A DNA stretch of 25,658 nt from Intoshia linei (taxonomy: Eukaryota; Orthonectida; Rhopaluridae): assembly GCA_001642005.1 (NCBI GenBank), contig LWCA01000492.1, positions 1 through 25,658 on the forward strand, read 5' to 3'. The notes under the pieces are model-generated. The model made no database searches, had not been told where the DNA came from, and saw only the letters and a program-made list of their open reading frames with translations. Numbering within the stretch: the stretch's first letter is position 1; every line of letters begins with the position of its first letter. Of this stretch, positions 22,401-25,658 are shown piece after piece. Position numbers and translations under genes: made by a program.

Positions 22401-23019
22401 AATACCATTTTATTTTAGTAGCTAGTTATCACAAAATTTTAGCGATCCCTACAATTTTTAAAATAATTTAACAATATTTTTACTGTAAAAACAAAAAATT
22501 GTTACAAATTCTTCAGGATTATACATACTGGCACCTGAGACAGCAAAGCTGTGTCACGTAACGAAGCTTCATACTTTTCCGTAAAAGAGTCATAAATGGT
22601 GTTTGATGACCACTTACTATCAAATCATTATGTATTTAAAATAAACTTACGAAAATGGCACATGTTTGTAAAACCCATAAATGGAAACAGACGTAGCAGC
22701 AAAAATATCCAAAAATGTACTAAATAGACTTAATCCTCTTGCATTTCCGGATCTAACAATTTTAATAATTTGTGGTAATTTCACTAAAACTTATCTTTTT
22801 AAAAAAAATAAATACTCACCAATAGCAGAGCATGTAACTATTCCCATTCCCAATATTTTCAATAAAGCTAATTTTATGCATACAACTAAATTTTTTTAAA
22901 AAAACGTTTTACAATTGCAACCTACTTGATAAGAGTGTTGATAGATTTTTCTCTAATGAAACACATTTCTCTATAGATAATGTACTGTATACCAGGTTCA
23001 AAATACTTGTGACTGTCAT
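19419..23019 (-). CDS. MPDU1: MPDU1 (Lec35) PQ-loop membrane protein, 5 exons, complete
   Basis: ER membrane protein needed to use dolichol-phosphate-mannose and -glucose for N-glycans and GPI anchors. Minus-strand exons: 23019-22926, 22885-22820, 22783-22651, 20015-19808, 19631-19419. They join in frame to 237 residues plus stop; human MPDU1 is about 247. The start reads MTVTSILNLVYSTLSIEKC. Further family landmarks: KILGMGIV; PQ-loop KLPQIIKI; ARGLSLFSTFLD; the VPFS...FGES stretch matching human FPFSSWGE; TLQASS; STGNLSAIT; SFCNGM; and the HYWNKK end. Spacing from EKC to the conserved Cys matches the human protein. Several long hydrophobic stretches fit a seven-helix protein. Introns are 40, 36, 2635 and 176 nt; the large one is packed with transposons. 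Confidence 0.92.
20751..21114. mobile_element. hAT-type MITE, 364 bp, perfect 8-bp target duplication
   Basis: Ends CAGTAATTTCCAACTATG and GGTTAAGAAACACTG are imperfect inverted copies, with GGGTAA words inside both ends. GTCTAAGT occurs at 20743-20750 and 21115-21122. The target was the terminal repeat of the pogo-like element, which the duplication reconstructs. Confidence 0.87.
21475..22010 (+). pseudogene. Tc1/mariner-like element remnant with transposase N-terminal fragment
   Basis: A TA followed by CAGGGCTGTTCAATAAAT (from 21475) looks like a Tc1/mariner left end. From 21762 a frame starts MGKRQDISSKKR, continues after a frameshift as SNWIQKKVADVNGVSQS, and ends in TDRIIVKTSLRS-like residues. 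This is the helix-turn-helix region of Tc1-type transposases. No catalytic domain and no right terminal repeat remain. Confidence 0.6.
22090..22194. mobile_element. hAT-type right-end fragment
   Basis: Ends TTGGCCCGCCAAGCAAATTG and then ATCTGACACCCCTG, whose complement starts CAGGGGTGTCAGAT, a common hAT terminus. TTCTAGAG follows (22195-22202). I found no matching left end or duplication. The left boundary is a guess. Confidence 0.45.
22502..22624 (-). other. Coding-like patch in the MPDU1 intron; possible alternative last exon
   Basis: Minus-strand frame of about 40 codons, clearly GC-richer than its surroundings and ordinary in amino-acid content (for example SSNTIYDSFTEKYEASLRD). A 34-nt GTAAGT...TAG intron after MPDU1 exon 3 would join it in the correct frame and end the protein about 38 residues later. 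The plus strand is also open for 23 codons here, so a transposon remnant or structured sequence is equally possible. Confidence 0.3.
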
Positions 23020-24975
23020 ATTAAAAATGTGAACTTTAGTATGTGAGAAACAATTTGTTTATTTATAGTGCTACATTGTGTAGCTGCTATTGTTGTATAA
23101 TATTGAGTAATATTTTTAACTTGGTAACTTTGTAAAAAAATGTATTTTAACCAGATTTTTAATTGTGTCATTAGAACCATGTTAATTACATTTTAACGAT
23201 TTAGTTGTTTTGAATCGATATTACAGCATTCCAATTTGCAATAAATTTATAACGTTGAGACAAAGATAAGTTTAGCTTTTTTGTATTACGTAGCAACTGG
23301 TTGATTTTGACGAGGGTTCACGATTCCAATTTTATTTTAAAAAATAATAAAAACTAAACCAAAATAACCAGAAAATAGTTAAAATCTTTACTTAGAATCA
23401 ATAAAATTGAATGTATAATTTACCTTCCGTCTGTATTACATGTATGTATTTTTTATTTGAAATTTGAAATACAGATGTATATGACAAATAAGATTATTAA
23501 TTTACATTTGTAAATTTACTGATTGAAAAATTAATTTGGTATCAAAAAATTAATTTTCGTTTATTTACTTATTTTGACCCAAAATTGATTTGACGCTAAA
23601 TGAAACGAGCTGAATTGTTTACTTGATGAACATTTGGCTGAAATGCTGCTACCAGTAAAAATTTGATGATAAATTGCTGAGTTTTTGATAAATTGGTAGA
23701 GAAAATTTTTAAATTTAAAGATGCAAAATTCAGAAATTAAATTGATTATCGTTCCACCAAAAACGGCCTAAAGGGTTTATTGTTTTTTAAATTATTGACT
23801 GAAATATATGAAATTAAAATTAAAAAAAATTAAAATATTAGAATAAAATAAATTAACAATTAAGAGTCCTAGAAATATAAAAAACAAAAATCCTGATAGA
23901 TTTTAAAGTCTAATGCAGTCTTATGAATTTTATTCTCTGAAATTTTCATCTACGGTAAAACACAAATTACCCCGTTTTTAAAAATGAAAATAGGTGAGAG
24001 TCCCATAAATTTTGATTAAAATTGTCGTTTTTTTAAAAAATTACTAAGTACCAATAAAATAATAAATTTGACATATTTATCTCTAAATAATTTTCAAACC
24101 ACTTGGAGGTAACATCCCCGTCGAGAATAATTTCTGAGAAGAATAAACTAAAATAAAATATTTGGAAATAAAAGTGTAATTAAACATATATAAGAATCAT
24201 GTACGGGTCAAAGTTTCGAACCTTTGACAATTTTTTATTGTGGTAGATAAAATGAGTTTGGGACCACTGTTCTAGAGTCTATGTCTCTTAGAAGTTTTAA
24301 ACTTTAATATACAGTTCTTTTATTAAAATTCTTTTAATCTTGTGAAATAAATTATAGTAAACCTAAATGATCATAATCCTGGTTCATATCCCTCTAAAAC
24401 TGTACATCAGTGTATATCAACCATTATAAGCAAAATTTTGTGAATAAATAATACCCACATAAAGATCTCTTATAGTAAATTAAAAAATTATCAAAAAAAT
24501 ATTAAAAAAAAAGAAAAGAGTTTTATCAAGCTTTTTTATAATAATAAACATTAATTTTTTACAGTACTGAATGTAAATTTAAATTTTCTGGAAATAGTCT
24601 ACTGATGTCAATACTGTTGTAGGATTCAAAAAACAAATTATAAATTCAATATACAATATTATAATTCTTTAATCAAAGCCGCTGCACCATCGATGATTAT
24701 AAACAAAAATTTATTCCATATAATATTATTTTAAGTTCTGATTCTGTAAAGGTGTAATTAACACATTTTATTACTTTACAATTATTTTATTGATGTAATA
24801 AAATAAACGTAAACGTTGATGTGTATTTTTTGTAACTCTTTAATTTTTTACTCTAAATTACAATTCACAGTATTATATCATAATGTGAAAAGTTACTCAT
24901 TTTGTCAATTAATAAGATTTATTTTATATTTTTCAAAAAATAAATAAATTAACTAAGATAAATTTTATAAATCTG
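23020..24975. other. Divergent intergenic region between MPDU1 and the GST-like gene
   Basis: Should contain both promoters. Two remnants are recognisable: a fragment of the modular repeat at 23862-24010, and a hAT-like right end (GGGACCACTG followed by TTCTAGAG, about 24246-24265) without a visible partner. A GC-richer patch at 24668-24700 is open on both strands but belongs to no gene I can assemble. Confidence 0.45.
23862..24010 (+). repeat. Modular dispersed repeat, copy G (fragment)
   Basis: Contains AGAGTCCTAGAAATATAAAA, then a CACAAATTACCCCGTTTTT block followed by AAAATGAAAATAG and a second AGAGTCC word. This is the order seen in the modules of copies A and B. Confidence 0.5.
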
Positions 24976-25234
24976 ATGGGATTCACTACCATAGCATCAT
25001 CGTTTAAAAAGTTTTATGTAGGCTAATTCCTGGTTAATTGACTTATTTGTTTAGCCCGTGTTCGCCAAAATGGGTGAGAAATATTTTGAAATTGAAATTC
25101 TATACTTTCCATTGAATAGGGCTTCGTAATGTAACAAAATTTTTTAAATTTTTTAAAATAATCACTGACAATATCGAAGATAGAAATAATTTCCTCATAA
25201 TGTGGGCATTTGAAGATTTTAACCGGTGTCTATG
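24976..25234 (+). CDS. Probable glutathione S-transferase, N-terminal exons (3' partial)
   Basis: Exons 24976-25017, 25055-25125 and 25184-25234 join in frame through introns of 37 and 58 nt. The product begins MGFTTIASSFKKFYPVFAK and continues MGEKYFEIEILYFPLNRAS and NNFLIMWAFEDFNRCLW. The YFPL.RA block after a short beta strand is the start of the thioredoxin-like domain of sigma/alpha-type GSTs, where the Tyr activates glutathione. Most GSTs begin near the second Met (25070). The first 19 residues may be a leader (basic, Ser-rich) or untranslated. The frame ends at a GTAATA donor; the glutathione-binding and C-terminal domains would lie beyond the window. Family call is by motif only. Confidence 0.55.
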
Positions 25235-25394
25235 GTAATAAAATATTCACAAAAATGATGAATTATAATTAAGGCCATTTTTTTAAAATATAAAATTAAA
25301 AAATGTAACTTATAAAGCGAAATTTCATAACTTATAAAAAAATTTTTTGTGAACTATACTGTAAACTTATTAAGTTGAACTTTTATAAAACTCC

Positions 25395-25658
25395 TTACTT
25401 ATTTATAAAACTTACTAATATATGCTTTGTTTGTCTGTGTGTTATCGTTTATTTCAATAACTACCAGTCTTAGAATTTTATAAAGTCCACATTTCTATTA
25501 CAGTTGTTCCCGGGTGTGATATTAAGATCAATTTAAACCTCCCAATTTAACATCTTACGGGTCAAAAACCCTAGTTGTCCTTCTTTTTGAAAATCAAACG
25601 AGTTGGAAAATTTAAAAAAATATATACTCTGATACGGATTTTAAAATCATAAACATTA
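25395..25658 (+). repeat. Modular dispersed repeat, copy F (runs off the window)
   Basis: Shared start GTTTGTCTGTGTGTTATCG, then TTTCAATAACTACCAGTCTT and at least two modules. Closest in sequence to copies A and B. It would lie in the next intron of the GST-like gene. Confidence 0.75.

Larger units (their letters stand above)
20016..22650 (-). other. 2.6-kb transposon-filled intron of MPDU1
   Basis: Splits a Ser codon (phase 2). 20016-20740 holds no feature I can assign. Then comes the pogo-like element 20741-22315 with three insertions, and a coding-like GC-richer patch at 22502-22624. Confidence 0.75.

Noticed and set aside
22502-22570. Plus-strand coding exon (GLYILAPETAKLCHV)
   Set aside because: Shorter than the minus-strand frame and without neighbouring exons on that strand; kept only as an alternative reading.
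1-25658. CRISPR arrays, bacterial operons, ribosome binding sites
   Set aside because: The genes are spliced animal genes; no regularly spaced identical short repeats were seen.

Overview
This window looks like nuclear DNA from an AT-rich invertebrate animal. The evidence is metazoan gene families (SoxB HMG factor, PGM2-type phosphohexomutase, MPDU1, probable glutathione transferase), spliceosomal GT-AG introns, and many DNA transposons and MITEs of hAT, Tc1/mariner and pogo-like type. I cannot name the lineage from sequence alone. Most introns I reconstruct are very short (34-58 nt). The rest are mainly kilobase-sized and filled with transposons.

Layout. (1) 23-10308, + strand: the 3' 17 exons of a PGM2-like phosphoglucomutase/phosphopentomutase. 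All catalytic loops are intact and the gene ends at its own stop. Its 5' end lies before the window. Its large introns hold a decayed Tc1-like transposon (2312-3682), hAT-type MITEs, a tRNA-derived SINE and several copies of a modular dispersed repeat built from ~130-bp units. (2) 10309-17081: no recognised gene, apart from a 135-residue minus-strand ORF of unknown status. It contains a pogo-like MITE, a six-module repeat copy with a mariner-type MITE inside it, then about 4 kb of plain AT-rich DNA. (3) 17082-18921: a SoxB-type gene whose coding region is one uninterrupted exon, with a probable 5'UTR intron and an upstream ORF. (4) 19419-23019, minus strand: a complete five-exon MPDU1 gene, convergent with the Sox gene. 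Its 2.6-kb intron carries a stack of nested transposons, plus a coding-like patch that may be an alternative last exon. (5) 24976-25234, + strand: the first exons of a probable glutathione S-transferase, divergent from MPDU1. Another repeat copy follows and runs off the window end.

The genes do not form a pathway. PGM2 acts on sugar phosphates in the cytosol, MPDU1 supports use of dolichol-linked sugars in the ER, SoxB is a developmental transcription factor and the GST would be a detoxification or lipid-isomerising enzyme. All exon joins were made by hand from reading frame, GT-AG sites and family conservation recalled from knowledge; none was checked by alignment or transcript data.
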